A stretch of 64,000 nucleotides of DNA from Kaistella flava (ex Peng et al. 2021) (lineage in GTDB: Bacteria; Bacteroidota; Bacteroidia; Flavobacteriales; Weeksellaceae). Of this stretch, positions 15,471 to 25,435 are shown piece after piece. Both the position numbers and the translations under genes were made by a program. The stretch is from NCBI RefSeq assembly GCF_015191005.1, contig NZ_CP040442.1, positions 2,914,001 through 2,978,000 on the forward strand, in the 5' to 3' direction. Numbering within the stretch: the first letter of the stretch is position 1; each line of letters starts with the position of its first letter. The notes under the pieces were generated by a model. The model did not search any database, was not told the DNA's origin, and saw only the letters and a list, made by a program, of their open reading frames with translations.

Positions 15471-15595
15471 TATTTGAAGCAAAGAAAGGCTTGAGCTAAA
15501 ACTATTTCACTAAAATTTTGAATTTTTTATCATTGTGATTTTTTATTTCTTTGCGTTCTCCTTTGCGCCATTGCGTGAAAAAAAAACTTTAAAAT

Positions 15596-16102
15596 ATGAA
15601 TCTAGAACATATCAAAGATCATCTCAACGCCTACAAAGAACACGATCAAATCTTTGAAGCAGCCCATTTTCTTATTGAATCTTTTGGTTTGGAAAGCGAA
15701 AATTTTGCTGGCTTAGGTTTTCGCCTAGAATTAGAGCCAAACAAAATGTTATTGACCACAGAAGGCGTTCTCGGTGAAAAACAAATGGTCATGATTCCCC
15801 GAAACCTTTTCGACTTTGATTTGAATTTAGTTGCAAACATGGTTGCGCACGAAATGTTACATGTTCGACAAAAAGCCCCGGAAACATTATTGGAAGACAA
15901 AAACGAAAGAGAGTTTCAGGCTTATTACGAAATGCTTTTCCATAAAGAATTTCCACTCGTTCCAGATGTTTCAGATTTTCATAAAAAATTCTTCGCAGAA
16001 AAAGCTTTGGAATATTATAAAAGAATGGGAGAGAATTCTGATTTGCAGAAAAAATATTTAGATCAGAAAATTGAAGTTGAGAAATTAATTAGTGCTCTTT
16101 AA
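15596..16102 (+). CDS. Putative zinc metallopeptidase-like protein
   Basis: A 168-residue soluble protein with no signal peptide. The only recognisable signature is VAHEMLHVRQ (~residues 83-92), an HExxH zinc motif, followed by the acidic ENEREFQAYYE-like helix ~20 residues later that could supply a third ligand. The family is unknown to me; related proteins are annotated as hypothetical in Chryseobacterium. Activity is inferred from the motif only. Its last 4 bp overlap the end of the convergent lipoprotein gene. Confidence 0.7.
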   Translation: MNLEHIKDHLNAYKEHDQIFEAAHFLIESFGLESENFAGLGFRLELEPNKMLLTTEGVLGEKQMVMIPRNLFDFDLNLVANMVAHEMLHVRQKAPETLLEDKNEREFQAYYEMLFHKEFPLVPDVSDFHKKFFAEKALEYYKRMGENSDLQKKYLDQKIEVEKLISAL

Positions 16103-16740
16103 CTTACCCAATGATTGAAAGTTTTAATGACTTTCCATTTTCCATTTATTTTTTTATAGACAGAAGTTTCACCTCCGCCCCAAAGTGGTCCGCAAGAAAT
16201 CGAATTAATTACAATGCAGATATTCTTCTCTTTATTGAAATAAGGAATCGAATAATTTCTCAAACATTTATCTCCAAATTCTTCTCTGAACTTTTTCCAA
16301 TAGTCTTTTACAGATAAATATTTTTCTTGTGACTTCTGAAATTTCTTAAATTTTTCTGTATCAATGAATTCAACTTTGGAGGTGATTTTAGCTGTATCTA
16401 AAACAAAATTCGAATTCGTTTTTATTTGAATTTTGATATACGCCAAGTCATCTTTTGTAAAAGTGCCGTTTTCAGGTAAGTAAATAATTCCGTGTGAACT
16501 TGGTGGAGTTGGTTCTATTATTTCGTTCTTTTTTTCGGATAATTTTTCTCTAAATTTTAAATCGATTGGCTTTGAAATTTTATACAAATATTCTTCAGTG
16601 TATCCTGACGCTTTATTTTCGGAAATATCTGCGGCAATGAGTTGATTTAAAACTTCATATTTTAAATGAAAATTCTCATCCTCCTTCTTACAGGAAAAAA
16701 GTAGAAATGCTAAAATTAAAATTAAAAGATTTTTTACCAC
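16099..16740 (-). CDS. Hypothetical lipoprotein
   Basis: 213 residues with a lipobox (LAFLLFSC, Cys17) followed by charged KKEDE. The rest is mixed alpha/beta with no motif I recognise; it ends in GKWKVIKTFNHWVS. It lies 18 bp upstream of the mutase gene's stop codon in the opposite sense of travel (its own start is at 16740, just downstream of the mutase), so it may be cotranscribed with methylmalonyl-CoA mutase on the minus strand. Function unknown. Confidence 0.75.
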   Translation of the reverse strand: MVKNLLILILAFLLFSCKKEDENFHLKYEVLNQLIAADISENKASGYTEEYLYKISKPIDLKFREKLSEKKNEIIEPTPPSSHGIIYLPENGTFTKDDLAYIKIQIKTNSNFVLDTAKITSKVEFIDTEKFKKFQKSQEKYLSVKDYWKKFREEFGDKCLRNYSIPYFNKEKNICIVINSISCGPLWGGGETSVYKKINGKWKVIKTFNHWVS

Positions 16741-16757
16741 ATTTTAACCTAAAACAA

Positions 16758-18875
16758 TTAGCTCAGAAATCCTTCCAAAATCTCACATGCAGATTTCGGT
16801 AGATTTGTTCCAGGTCCGAAAATATAATCAGCGCCATTTTTATAAAGAAATTCATAATCCTGTTTTGGAATTACGCCTCCAACAACGATTGTAATATCAT
16901 CTGCGCCGAGTTTTTTTAATTCTGCCACAACTTGCGGAACAAGAAATTTATGTCCAGCTGCTAAAGAAGAAACGCCCAAAATATGAATGTCATTTTCTAC
17001 GGCTTGTTTCGCTACTTCTTCCGGTGTTTGAAATAATGGAGCAACGTCAACATCAAATCCCATATCTGCGAAGGCGGTTGCTACTACTTTGGCGCCACGA
17101 TCGTGTCCGTCCTGTCCCATTTTAACGACCATGATTCTAGGTCTTCTTCCTTCGTGCTCTTCAAACTTTTCAGTTAAGGCGAGTGCTTTCGGGAAATATT
17201 CATTCTTGCTTGCATTCATGGCGTAAACTCCTTGTATGGTTCTGATATTGGCTTTATATCGTCCGAAACTTTCTTCCATCGCATCGCTCATTTCTCCGAG
17301 TGTCACTCTTCTTCGAGCAGCTTCGATGCAAATTTCTAAAAGATTTCCTTCTCCGGATTTTGCGGATTCTTTCAATGTTTCTAAGATCTCTGTAACCGCT
17401 TCGGCATTTCGATCGGTTTTAATTTGATGCAATCTTTCGATTTGTTTACGACGAACTTCAGAATTATCGATATCTAAGATATCCAACTCCATTTGTTTTT
17501 GAGTCGATTTGAAAGAATTAACGCCAATGATGAATTCTTCGCCACTATCTATTTTCGCTTGCTTTTTTGCCGCAGCTTCTTCAATTCTCATTTTTGGAAT
17601 TCCGGCTTCGATTGCTTTGGTCATTCCGCCTTCCAATTCAACTTCATCAATGAATTTCATGGCTTCATCAATCATTTGTTGCGTCAGACTTTCTACCAAA
17701 TGACTTCCTCCCATTGGATCTACGACATCGCAGATTCCACTTTCCTGCTGTAAAATAATCTGCGTATTTCTGGCAATTTTTGCGGAATAATCTGTTGGTA
17801 AAGCAATCGCTTCATCTAAAGCATTGGTATGTAAAGATTGCGTTCCACCCAAAGCTGAAGATAATGCTTCAATCGTAGTTCTCGTAATATTATTAAATGG
17901 TTCCTGTTCTGTTAAACTCCAACCAGAAGTTTGAGAATGCGTTCTTAAAGCTAATGATTTTTGATTTTGAGGATTAAATTGTGTTAAAAGATTTGCCCAA
18001 ATATATCTTGCTGCACGCATTTTCGCAATTTCCATAAAATGATTCATTCCGATGGCCCAGAAAAAAGATAAGCGTGGTGCAAAATCATCGATTTTCATTC
18101 CTGCCTTCATTCCTGTTCTTACATATTCTAAACCATCTGCCAAAGTGTAAGCCATCTCTAAAACTGGTGTCGCTCCAGCTTCCTGCATGTGGTATCCAGA
18201 AATCGAAATCGAATTAAATTTCGGAATATTTTTAGAAGCATATTCAAAAATATCCGCAATAATTTTCATGGAAGGAGTCGGTGGATAAATATAAGTATTC
18301 CGTACCATAAATTCTTTCAAAATATCATTTTGAATCGTGCCCGAAAGTTTATCCTGCGAAACTCCTTGCTCTTCTGCCGCTACAATATAAAAGGCCAAAA
18401 CTGGCAAAACGGCACCGTTCATTGTCATTGAAACCGATATTTCATCCAAGGGAATTTCATTAAATAAAATCTTCATGTCTTCCACAGAATCAATTGCAAC
18501 TCCAGCTTTTCCAACGTCTCCTTCAACTCGTGGATGATCGGAATCGTAACCTCGGTGCGTTGCCAAATCAAATGCAACTGACAAACCTTTTTGTCCAGCT
18601 GCTAAATTTCGTCTGTAAAAAGCATTAGATTCTTCCGCCGTAGAAAATCCAGCGTACTGACGAATCGTCCAAGGTTTTTGAACATACATTGTTGAATAAG
18701 GTCCACGTAAATACGGTGCAACTCCTGCAGAATATTGTTTTTCTGTGAGTGTTTTTGAATCGTTTTCGGTGTAAGAGGATTTCATTTCCAAACCGTCTTT
18801 TTCAAAAAAGTAGGGAAGAGTTGCTTCCGATTTTAAGGAAAAATCAGGATTTGTATTTTGGATTTTTTGACGCAT
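16758..18875 (-). CDS. scpA: Methylmalonyl-CoA mutase, large (B12-binding) subunit type
   Basis: 705 residues. The N-terminal TIM-barrel catalytic domain (~1-560) has [35 protein letters not shown] and NDILKEF. The C-terminal cobalamin domain (~575-705) has the B12 motif [11 protein letters not shown], then GVSSLAAGH and GGVIP. It interconverts succinyl-CoA and (R)-methylmalonyl-CoA using adenosylcobalamin. In many Bacteroidota a catalytically silent small subunit (mutA) precedes this gene; here prfA with its terminator is upstream and no small subunit is adjacent. Confidence 0.95.
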   Translation of the reverse strand: MRQKIQNTNPDFSLKSEATLPYFFEKDGLEMKSSYTENDSKTLTEKQYSAGVAPYLRGPYSTMYVQKPWTIRQYAGFSTAEESNAFYRRNLAAGQKGLSVAFDLATHRGYDSDHPRVEGDVGKAGVAIDSVEDMKILFNEIPLDEISVSMTMNGAVLPVLAFYIVAAEEQGVSQDKLSGTIQNDILKEFMVRNTYIYPPTPSMKIIADIFEYASKNIPKFNSISISGYHMQEAGATPVLEMAYTLADGLEYVRTGMKAGMKIDDFAPRLSFFWAIGMNHFMEIAKMRAARYIWANLLTQFNPQNQKSLALRTHSQTSGWSLTEQEPFNNITRTTIEALSSALGGTQSLHTNALDEAIALPTDYSAKIARNTQIILQQESGICDVVDPMGGSHLVESLTQQMIDEAMKFIDEVELEGGMTKAIEAGIPKMRIEEAAAKKQAKIDSGEEFIIGVNSFKSTQKQMELDILDIDNSEVRRKQIERLHQIKTDRNAEAVTEILETLKESAKSGEGNLLEICIEAARRRVTLGEMSDAMEESFGRYKANIRTIQGVYAMNASKNEYFPKALALTEKFEEHEGRRPRIMVVKMGQDGHDRGAKVVATAFADMGFDVDVAPLFQTPEEVAKQAVENDIHILGVSSLAAGHKFLVPQVVAELKKLGADDITIVVGGVIPKQDYEFLYKNGADYIFGPGTNLPKSACEILEGFLS

Positions 18876-18935
18876 TTTTTGTTGGCTTTAGAAAAAGTAA
18901 AGTTACGAATTTTTGAAAAGTTTTATCAATTAAAA

Positions 18936-18968
18936 AACCCTTTCAGCCTTTTAAAGGCTGAAAGGGTT
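18936..18968 (-). terminator. Terminator of prfA
   Basis: Near-perfect 33-bp palindrome: 16-bp arms AACCCTTTCAGCCTTT and AAAGGCTGAAAGGGTT around one base (effective loop larger). On the minus strand it is followed by TTTTTT, as expected for the end of prfA transcription. Confidence 0.9.
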
Positions 18969-19020
18969 GATTAGTAAAATTTCGTAATAAGTTAAAGGAA
19001 ATAAAATAAACCTTCAAGGT

Positions 19021-20109
19021 TTAATAATTATCTTCTTCACCTTTCATTTTCTCAGCATTCTCCGCCATAATTACAGCGTCGATCATTTCCTGGATATCAC
19101 CGTTCATATACGCATCAAGGTTGTACATTGATTTGTTGATTCTGTGATCGGTAACTCTTCCTTGAGAATAATTGTAGGTTTTAATTTTTGCCGAACGGTC
19201 ACCAGTGGAAACCATTGATTTTCTTTGAGCGGCGACATCACCAACTGCTTTTTGCAATTCAATATCGTATAATTTGGTACGTAGCATTTCCATTGCTAAT
19301 TCACGGTTGGCCAACTGTGAACGTGCTTGTTGACAAACAACCACCATTCCTGAAGGTTTGTGTGTTAACTGAACTTTCGTTTCTACTTTATTTACGTTTT
19401 GTCCACCTGCACCTCCGGATCTTGAAGTTTGCATTTCGATGTCGGCAGGATTTAATTCAAAATCTACTTCTTCGGCTTCGGGTAAAACTGCTACGGTAAT
19501 TGCTGACGTATGGACTCTACCTTGAGATTCTGTTTCAGGCACACGTTGTACGCGGTGAACGCCGGATTCGAATTTCATGATTCCGTAAACACCATCATTT
19601 CCTTCCACTCTTAAAATCAATTCTTTGTATCCTTTTGAAGCTTCACTGGAATCGGTGATTTCGTGTTTCCAACCTTTTGATTTGAAGTACATTGCGTAAG
19701 CTCTGTACACATCTTCCACAAAAATTGCAGCTTCATCTCCACCTGTTCCGGCACGAAGTTCAACGATTACGTTTTTATCGTCTGTTGGATCTTTCGGAAT
19801 TAAAAGAACTTTTAGTTGTTCTTCTAAGCCTGGAATTTTGTCAAGCATTTCATATTTTTCCAGTTTTGCCATTTCGACAAACTCTTTGTCAGAACCATCG
19901 GCGATAATTTCGTCGGATTCTTCAATGGTATTTAGAGCTTGCATATACTGATCGAATACAGCCACAATTTTCCCTAAGTCGCTGTATTCTTTATTCAGGG
20001 TAGAATATTTCTTTTGATCAGAAATAATATCCGGTTGAATAATAAGATCTGCAACTTCGTTGTAGCGTTGTTTAATGGCTTCGAGTTTCGGTATAAGTGA
20101 CTTTGACAT
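19021..20109 (-). CDS. prfA: Peptide chain release factor 1
   Basis: 362 residues, standard RF1 length. It recognises UAA/UAG on the ribosome and triggers release of the peptide. The catalytic GGQ is in [17 protein letters not shown]1-type flanking blocks [30 protein letters not shown] and [13 protein letters not shown] are all present. It has its own promoter and terminator, and so appears monocistronic. Confidence 0.97.
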   Translation of the reverse strand: MSKSLIPKLEAIKQRYNEVADLIIQPDIISDQKKYSTLNKEYSDLGKIVAVFDQYMQALNTIEESDEIIADGSDKEFVEMAKLEKYEMLDKIPGLEEQLKVLLIPKDPTDDKNVIVELRAGTGGDEAAIFVEDVYRAYAMYFKSKGWKHEITDSSEASKGYKELILRVEGNDGVYGIMKFESGVHRVQRVPETESQGRVHTSAITVAVLPEAEEVDFELNPADIEMQTSRSGGAGGQNVNKVETKVQLTHKPSGMVVVCQQARSQLANRELAMEMLRTKLYDIELQKAVGDVAAQRKSMVSTGDRSAKIKTYNYSQGRVTDHRINKSMYNLDAYMNGDIQEMIDAVIMAENAEKMKGEEDNY

Positions 20110-20129
20110 TTCTGATTTTTTGTAGTTTG

Positions 20130-20137
20130 CAAAGATA
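20130..20137 (-). promoter_or_regulatory. prfA promoter -7 element
   Basis: Minus-strand TATCTTTG, a perfect TAnnTTTG, 20 bases upstream of the prfA ATG (20109). No clear -33. Confidence 0.55.
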
Positions 20138-20201
20138 AAGAAAAATGAGCCAAGTTAAAAGAATCAATTTGGCTAAGGAAAGAAGACCGAAATATTATTC
20201 C

Positions 20202-20269
20202 AGCCCCGATTGCAACGGCATCCTTTTTTGAGGAGGAAGGACGAAAAAAAGATATAGTGGAAAGCGGGT
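20202..20269 (+). repeat. Structured intergenic element, copy B
   Basis: AGCCCCGATTGCAACGGC, then CCTTTTTT (20222-20229), a variable tip, AAAAAAAG (20244-20251), then AGTGGAAAGCGGG. CCCG (20205-20208) pairs with CGGG (20265-20268) outside and CTTTTTT with AAAAAAG inside. Unlike copies A and C, the 3' side also has ~13 extra bases, making a two-sided internal loop. Confidence 0.65.
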
Positions 20270-20314
20270 GAGAGATTGAAAAGAAACGAAAATAGTGACG
20301 CTCCTCAACAAAAA

Positions 20315-20342
20315 AATCAGTTCCTAAAAATAGAAACTGATT
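20315..20342 (-). terminator. Hairpin terminator for the small membrane-protein gene
   Basis: AATCAGTT...AACTGATT arms extended by CTA/TAG around AAAA. The minus strand then runs into TTTTTTTG. A second hairpin, ATTGCTTT/AAAGCAAT with CCC/GGG (20366-20399), lies just after the stop codon. Confidence 0.65.
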
Positions 20343-20407
20343 ATTATATATGGTTTTGCTTTGCGATTGCTTTTCCCGGAATTAAAGTGGGAAAGCAATG
20401 ACATCAA

Positions 20408-20686
20408 CTAGTGATGACCGTCGGTGTGAAGAAATGGACCACGCCCTTTTGGGTTGCTGTAAAGAAGTTCTACGCCTTCTTGCTCGGTCATTATTTTTCT
20501 TCTTACTTCTTCTGGATCGAAAGGTTTTGTCTTTCCGAAATATTCAGCTAATCCAGCCGTAAGCCAAATTGGGATTACATATCCGAAGAACATGAAAATA
20601 CACCAGAATCCTACGAGGAACATGCATACGAAATAAACGGTCCAAAGGAACTGGTAGAAAGGAAAAAATGCTGATAACATCATCAT
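20408..20686 (-). CDS. Small membrane protein, unknown function
   Basis: Up to 92 residues. Three ATGs in a row (20686, 20683, 20680) could be used. Two hydrophobic helices cover residues ~3-45 and are rich in Phe and Trp (FFPFYQFLWTVYF, FGYVIPIWL). The C-terminal half is soluble, containing KPFDPEEVRRKIMTEQEGVELLYSNPKGRGPF and ending in HTDGHH. I do not recognise the family. It has a well-formed promoter and downstream hairpins, so it is an independent transcription unit. Confidence 0.7.
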   Translation of the reverse strand: MMMLSAFFPFYQFLWTVYFVCMFLVGFWCIFMFFGYVIPIWLTAGLAEYFGKTKPFDPEEVRRKIMTEQEGVELLYSNPKGRGPFLHTDGHH

Positions 20687-20702
20687 TGTAATAGATTTTA
20701 GG

Positions 20703-20733
20703 CAAAAATAGGATAAATTTTGATGAGGACAAA
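20703..20733 (-). promoter_or_regulatory. Promoter of the small membrane-protein gene
   Basis: On the minus strand TTTG (20733-20730), 19 bases, TATTTTTG (20710-20703): a full TTTG-N19-TAnnTTTG match, spaced as in the suf promoter. The first ATG is 17 bases downstream. Confidence 0.8.
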
Positions 20734-20803
20734 AGATTTGCTCCTGATTTTTGTTATTTTAATTGATTATAAATTTACTTGTAGTATTTCTAATTTTTTT
20801 TAA

Positions 20804-20936
20804 ACCGCAAAAGGGGCAAAAGATAATTATAAAACTTTAAGATTTTCAAGAGAGTTCAAAATGTAAAATCGCTATGAATCATTATTTTAAAAGCTCTTGA
20901 CTTACTTATTACTAAACCTTTTGTGTCTTTTCCGGT
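20804..20936. repeat. Long palindromic intergenic repeat R1
   Basis: Starts ACCGCAAAAGGGGCAAAAG and ends with the inverted CTTTTGTGTCTTTTCCGGT. A nested inverted pair TCAAGAG (20846-20852) / CTCTTGA (20894-20900) extends the stem. It fills the gap between the small membrane-protein gene and the stop of class I fumarase. Its ends match R2 at 28772-28908. Confidence 0.65.
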
Positions 20937-20963
20937 TATAAGATTTTGCTCTTTGCAATATTT

Positions 20964-22571
20964 TTAATGGGAAATTGATTCAAAGAAGTCGTTTCCTTTG
21001 TCATCGGTTATGATGAAAGCTGGGAAATCTTTGATCTCAATTTTACGAACGGCTTCCATGCCTAGTTCTTCAAAATCAACAACTTCTACGGAAGTGATGT
21101 TTTCTTTGGCAAGAATCGCCGCTGGACCACCAATTGATCCGAGGTAAAATCCGCCGTATTTGTTGCACGCATTCGTAACGTCTTTGCTTCGGTTTCCTTT
21201 TGCAAGCATAATCATACTTCCGCCGTTGGCCTGGAATTCATCGACATAAACATCCATTCTTCCTGCGGTGGTTGGGCCGAAACTTCCGGAAGCCATTCCA
21301 ACTGGAGTTTTTGCGGGACCTGCGTAATAGATTGGGTGATTCTTGAAATAGTCAGGCATTGGTTTCCCGCTGTCTAATAGTTCTTTGATTTTTGCGTGAG
21401 CGATATCTCGGGCAACGATTAAAGTTCCATTAAGTTTCAATCTTGTTTTAATCGGATGTTTTGAAAGTTCTGCCAAAATTTCAGACATTGGTTGATTCAA
21501 GTCAATTGAAACGGCTTCTTCTAAATGTGGAGGTGTTAAAGGCAAGAACTGTTTTGGATTAACTTCAAGTTGCTCTAAAAAGATTCCGTCTTTGGTGATT
21601 TTTCCTTTAATATTTCTATCTGCAGAACAGGAAACTCCCATTCCAACTGGACAAGAAGCGGCATGACGTGGAAGACGAATAACGCGAACATCGTGGGTTA
21701 GATATTTTCCACCAAACTGAGCTCCGATAGAACTTTCCTGGCAAATTTTCTGAACTCGCTGTTCCCATTCCAAATCACGGAAAGCTTGACCGCCCATATT
21801 TCCTTCTGTTGGAAGATGGTCATAATAACCAGCGCTCGCTTTTTTCACCGCGGCTAAATTGGATTCAGCAGAAGTTCCACCGATAACAATTGCCAAGTGG
21901 TAAGGCGGACAAGCCGCAGTTCCCAGATCCATAATTCTTTCTTTCACGAACGCCTCTAAAGAACTATCGTTTAATAAAGACTTCGTTTTTTGATAAAGGA
22001 AAGTTTTGTTGGCTGAACCTCCACCTTTTGCAATGAATAAGAATTTATATTCGTTTCCTGTTTCGGCATAAATATCGATTTGGGCTGGAAGGTTAGAACC
22101 GGAATTCTTTTCTTCAAACATTGTTAAAGGAACAATTTGGGAATATCTTAAGTTTCTTTCCTGATACGTATTGTAGATTCCTTTGGAAATCCAGGCAGCA
22201 TCTTCAACTCCTGTGTAAACATTTTCCCCTTTTTTGGCGACGCATATTGCAGTTCCGGTATCTTGACAAGAAGGTAAAGCTCCTTCAATCGCAACGGCCG
22301 CATTTTGTAAAAGGTTGTAGGCTACAAAACGATCGTTATCTGTTGCTTCAGGATCGTCGATGATTTTTTTAAGTTTTGCCAAATGCGAAGAACGAAGCAT
22401 AAATGAAACATCTGCTAAAGCATTCTCTGCAAGAAGTTCTAAGCCTTTTGGATCAACGGTTAAGATTTCGCGATCGCCCAACTGTTCTGTTTTTACATAT
22501 TCAGAAGTCAGTTTTTTGTATTGGGTTTCGTCTTTTAGAATGGGAAAAGGTTCCTGATAATGGAAGTCCAT
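20964..22571 (-). CDS. fumA: Class I fumarate hydratase (Fe-S)
   Basis: 535 residues, the long class I (FumA/FumB) type, which hydrates fumarate to malate with a [4Fe-4S] cluster. Ligand and active-site regions include [34 protein letters not shown], and in the beta part [43 protein letters not shown] and [26 protein letters not shown]. Class II fumarase lies only 1.4 kb away on the other strand. Class I enzymes are sensitive to oxygen and iron limitation and class II are not, so the two may be used under different conditions. Confidence 0.96.
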   Translation of the reverse strand: MDFHYQEPFPILKDETQYKKLTSEYVKTEQLGDREILTVDPKGLELLAENALADVSFMLRSSHLAKLKKIIDDPEATDNDRFVAYNLLQNAAVAIEGALPSCQDTGTAICVAKKGENVYTGVEDAAWISKGIYNTYQERNLRYSQIVPLTMFEEKNSGSNLPAQIDIYAETGNEYKFLFIAKGGGSANKTFLYQKTKSLLNDSSLEAFVKERIMDLGTAACPPYHLAIVIGGTSAESNLAAVKKASAGYYDHLPTEGNMGGQAFRDLEWEQRVQKICQESSIGAQFGGKYLTHDVRVIRLPRHAASCPVGMGVSCSADRNIKGKITKDGIFLEQLEVNPKQFLPLTPPHLEEAVSIDLNQPMSEILAELSKHPIKTRLKLNGTLIVARDIAHAKIKELLDSGKPMPDYFKNHPIYYAGPAKTPVGMASGSFGPTTAGRMDVYVDEFQANGGSMIMLAKGNRSKDVTNACNKYGGFYLGSIGGPAAILAKENITSVEVVDFEELGMEAVRKIEIKDFPAFIITDDKGNDFFESISH

Positions 22572-22595
22572 AGTAATAGTAAATTTTTGAATTCA

Positions 22596-22603
22596 CAAAA
22601 ATA
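22596..22603 (-). promoter_or_regulatory. fumA promoter -7 element
   Basis: Minus-strand TATTTTTG, a perfect TAnnTTTG, 24 bases upstream of the fumA ATG at 22571. Confidence 0.5.
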
Positions 22604-22770
22604 AGCAAATTATAAATTATGCGTGTACTATTAAACTAATATTTATTGAATAGAAAAAGATGAAGACTGAGCTTCACCTTAATTTTTGAAAGGAAGGAAA
22701 TGTTTCTCTTCTCTTTCATCATTTGTGTTTACAAATTTAATCAATAGCATTGTCAATTTATGTCAACCAC

Positions 22771-23832
22771 CTACAAGGGCCGATAAGAATTGTTGGAAAC
22801 CAGTACAGTATCGTCTTCGTAAATCTGAACCATTTCTTTGTATTTCTCGGTAACCAACTTTTTAAGAATATTTGGTTTTATCACTTTTACATTAGACATC
22901 CATTGAAAAATCCAACCGATAAGTTCGCGATTAATTCCGCAATTCATGTTCATGATGAAATTTCCGTTTTCCAGTTGTTCAAAATTTTGTGTTTCAGTCC
23001 AAAATTGTTTGTGTACAAAAGTTCCGGTACGGTGAGTGAATTCTATTTCAATATCATAAATTTCGTCATTGATGTTTTGAGTAATTCCAAATCGTCTTGA
23101 AAGTTCCGTCTCTAAATGCTGCAAATAGGCGCTGTTGTCAAATGGGTCATTAGTGAGTTTATATTTTTCAATTTGTTCCAAGCCTAATATCAGAAGTTGG
23201 TTATTTGCTTTTAAAAAGCCAGATACATGAACGACGCCACGGTGATAAAGAATTTGTATCGGTAAAAAAACTTGTGGAAATTTTAGATGAGAAGAAATAG
23301 AAGTATAATCGTAATTGACCAAAAGCAATTCCATTCCTCTTTTATTCTGAATGCTCCAAATACAGTCATCCAGTATTTTATGATAATCTGTAAAAACTGA
23401 TCCTTCGAAGAAATGAGTTGCTTTTATCTGTGATTTTGCAACATCTACAAAGTTTTCAAACTGGCTTTTACTGTATTTCTTATAAAAGAGGCTGGCGAAT
23501 TTTTCGTGAGAGTCTTTTCTAGACGAAACAATTGATAAAGGTAGAAACTTTTGAAAAAGGATATAAGAATTAATATCAAATTCTGTAAGTGGTTCTTCCT
23601 GGTTGATATATTCAATCTTCCAGGTTTTTCTATTTTTTTCACCCACCGCGACTACCAGTTTTTCATTGGGTAGAATAACAGAGTTTTCCAAATCATATAA
23701 ATCTCTGTAGAAGGTACGCGACGAAATCTGGACGTCATTTTTCTTGGCCCAACTAGACAGCATTTCGATTGTTACGGGGCTAGATTTCAGACGACTGTAA
23801 ATCATCATTAATCGTTTTGACTTTTCGGACAT
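22771..23832 (-). CDS. WYL-domain transcriptional regulator
   Basis: 353 residues. The N-terminal ~65 residues form a winged-helix-like HTH (KRLMMIYSRLKSSPVTIEMLSSWA ... ISSRTFYRDLYDLEN). The middle (~residues 165-235) fits a WYL ligand-binding domain (RGMELLLVNYDYTSISSHLKFPQVFLPIQILYHRGVVHVSGF), and a WCX-like C-terminal part follows. WYL regulators bind nucleotides or other small ligands and control metabolic or stress genes. It sits between the two fumarase genes and is divergent from fumC. A 16-bp perfect palindrome at 23889-23904, in the shared upstream region, is a candidate operator. Confidence 0.8.
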   Translation of the reverse strand: MSEKSKRLMMIYSRLKSSPVTIEMLSSWAKKNDVQISSRTFYRDLYDLENSVILPNEKLVVAVGEKNRKTWKIEYINQEEPLTEFDINSYILFQKFLPLSIVSSRKDSHEKFASLFYKKYSKSQFENFVDVAKSQIKATHFFEGSVFTDYHKILDDCIWSIQNKRGMELLLVNYDYTSISSHLKFPQVFLPIQILYHRGVVHVSGFLKANNQLLILGLEQIEKYKLTNDPFDNSAYLQHLETELSRRFGITQNINDEIYDIEIEFTHRTGTFVHKQFWTETQNFEQLENGNFIMNMNCGINRELIGWIFQWMSNVKVIKPNILKKLVTEKYKEMVQIYEDDTVLVSNNSYRPL

Positions 23833-23888
23833 TACATTGTATTTATAGCATAAAAGTAGTTATTTTAAATGTTTTATCATCAACTTTA

Positions 23889-23904
23889 CCATTATTAATA
23901 ATGG
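23889..23904. promoter_or_regulatory. Perfect 16-bp palindrome in the regulator/fumC intergenic region
   Basis: CCATTATTAATAATGG is perfectly self-complementary. A direct repeat ATGGATATT at 23901-23909 and 23914-23922 overlaps its right half. It is placed between the divergent WYL-regulator gene (start 23832) and fumC (start 23974). Confidence 0.5.
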
Positions 23905-23973
23905 ATATTTATCATGGATATTCTTTGTCTGTCCTTATTAATTTCCCTAATTTTAAAAGATAAATTTAAAATA

Positions 23974-25356
23974 ATGAATTACAGAATAGAAAAAGACACC
24001 ATGGGCGATGTGCAGGTTCCTGCAGACAAATATTGGGGTGCGCAAACGGAACGTTCCAGAAATAATTTTAAGATTGGACCGGAAGCTTCGATGCCACACG
24101 AAATTATAGAAGCTTTTGCTTATTTGAAAAAAGCCGCCGCATTTACAAATGCCGAATTGGGTGTGCTTTCCAACGAGAAAAGAGACATGATTGCGAAGGT
24201 CTGCGATGAAATTTTAGAAGGAAAATTGAATGATCAGTTTCCGCTCGTGATTTGGCAAACAGGTTCCGGGACACAATCGAACATGAATATGAACGAGGTT
24301 GTTTCGAATAAAGCACACGTCAATAATGGTGGAACTTTAGGCGAAAAGTCAGAAGTTCACCCTAATGATGATGTGAATAAATCGCAAAGTTCAAATGATA
24401 CTTTCCCCACTGCAATGCATATTGCGGCCTATAAAAAAGTGGTTGAACATACTTTACCGGCCGTAGAAAGGTTACGCGATACTTTGCACGAAAAAGCAGA
24501 AAGTTTTAAAACGGTCGTGAAAATCGGACGAACACATTTGATGGATGCAACGCCTTTAACTTTAGGTCAGGAATTTTCCGGTTATGTAGCACAATTGGAT
24601 TATGCGATGAAAGCTATTACAAATACTTTCGAACATTTGCAGGAAATCGCTTTGGGCGGAACTGCAGTCGGAACAGGATTGAATACGCCAAAAGGTTACG
24701 ATGTTTTGGTGGCAAAATATATTTCAGAATTTACGGGACTTCCATTTGAGACAGCTCCGAATAAATTTGAAGCTTTAGCTGCTCACGACGCAATTGTTGA
24801 AAGTCACGGTGCGTTAAAACAACTCGCGGTTTCTCTTTATAAAATAGCTCAGGATATTCGATTCCTGGCTTCGGGACCGAGAAGTGGAATTGGCGAAATT
24901 CATATTCCGGAAAACGAGCCAGGTTCTTCCATTATGCCAGGGAAAGTGAATCCAACTCAGAATGAAGCAATGACCATGGTTTGTGCACAAGTTCTAGGAA
25001 ATGATACCACTATTTCATTTGCTGGAACTCAAGGGAATTTTGAACTCAATGTTTTCAAACCTGTGATGGCTTATAATTTTTTACAATCTGCTCAATTATT
25101 AGGTGACGCTTGTATTTCATTTAATGATCATTGTGCGATCGGAATTGAACCGAACGAACCAAGAATTAAAGAACTCGTTGAAAAATCATTAATGCTAGTA
25201 ACGGCTTTGAATACGCATATCGGTTATGAAAATGCGGCAAAAATTGCAAAAACTGCTCACAAGAATGGAACGACTTTGAAAGAAGAAGCTGTGAATTTAG
25301 GATTGCTAACTGCGGAACAATTTGATGAATGGGTGAAACCGGAGGATATGGTTTAG
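23974..25356 (+). CDS. fumC: Class II fumarate hydratase
   Basis: I start the protein at 23974 ([22 protein letters not shown]), the family N-terminus, giving 460 residues; an upstream in-frame ATG at 23914 would add 20 hydrophobic residues not expected here. It is an iron-independent homotetrameric fumarase of the TCA cycle. The aspartase/fumarase signature [13 protein letters not shown] is present, as are [34 protein letters not shown] and [13 protein letters not shown]. It is divergent from the WYL regulator gene, and a strong terminator follows. Confidence 0.97.
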   Translation: MNYRIEKDTMGDVQVPADKYWGAQTERSRNNFKIGPEASMPHEIIEAFAYLKKAAAFTNAELGVLSNEKRDMIAKVCDEILEGKLNDQFPLVIWQTGSGTQSNMNMNEVVSNKAHVNNGGTLGEKSEVHPNDDVNKSQSSNDTFPTAMHIAAYKKVVEHTLPAVERLRDTLHEKAESFKTVVKIGRTHLMDATPLTLGQEFSGYVAQLDYAMKAITNTFEHLQEIALGGTAVGTGLNTPKGYDVLVAKYISEFTGLPFETAPNKFEALAAHDAIVESHGALKQLAVSLYKIAQDIRFLASGPRSGIGEIHIPENEPGSSIMPGKVNPTQNEAMTMVCAQVLGNDTTISFAGTQGNFELNVFKPVMAYNFLQSAQLLGDACISFNDHCAIGIEPNEPRIKELVEKSLMLVTALNTHIGYENAAKIAKTAHKNGTTLKEEAVNLGLLTAEQFDEWVKPEDMV

Positions 25357-25358
25357 AC

Positions 25359-25403
25359 TAGACTTTTAGATAATAGACTTATAGATGATAGGCTTTTAAA
25401 TGC
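25359..25403 (+). repeat. Three tandem 15-bp imperfect repeats
   Basis: TAGACTTTTAGATAA (25359-25373), TAGACTTATAGATGA (25374-25388) and TAGGCTTTTAAATGC (25389-25403) directly follow the fumC stop codon (TAG at 25354-25356) and run into the terminator. Confidence 0.7.
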
Positions 25404-25435
25404 AAAAAACTCTGGAAAATTTTCCAGAGTTTTTT
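25404..25435 (+). terminator. fumC terminator
   Basis: Perfect 32-bp palindrome: AAAAAACTCTGGAAAA joined to TTTTCCAGAGTTTTTT, followed by more T. It could also work in the opposite direction. Confidence 0.92.

Larger units (their letters stand above)
15279..15595. other. Gene-free 317-bp region after sufD
   Basis: No convincing ORF. From left to right it holds: a short hairpin-forming repeat, ATCCT...AGGAT around GAGCTTGTCGA (15303-15323); a structured intergenic element in minus orientation (15325-15397); an intrinsic terminator (15448-15470); and an inverted pair GCAAAGAAA / TTTCTTTGC (15479-15487 and 15549-15557) followed by reiterated TTTGCG steps before the ATG at 15596. Confidence 0.7.

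Noticed and set aside
15541..15580. Reiterated TTTGCG steps before the metallopeptidase-like gene as a promoter array
   Set aside because: They contain TTTG but no TAnnTTTG with correct spacing; more likely part of a degenerate intergenic repeat (GCAAAGAAA / TTTCTTTGC arms).
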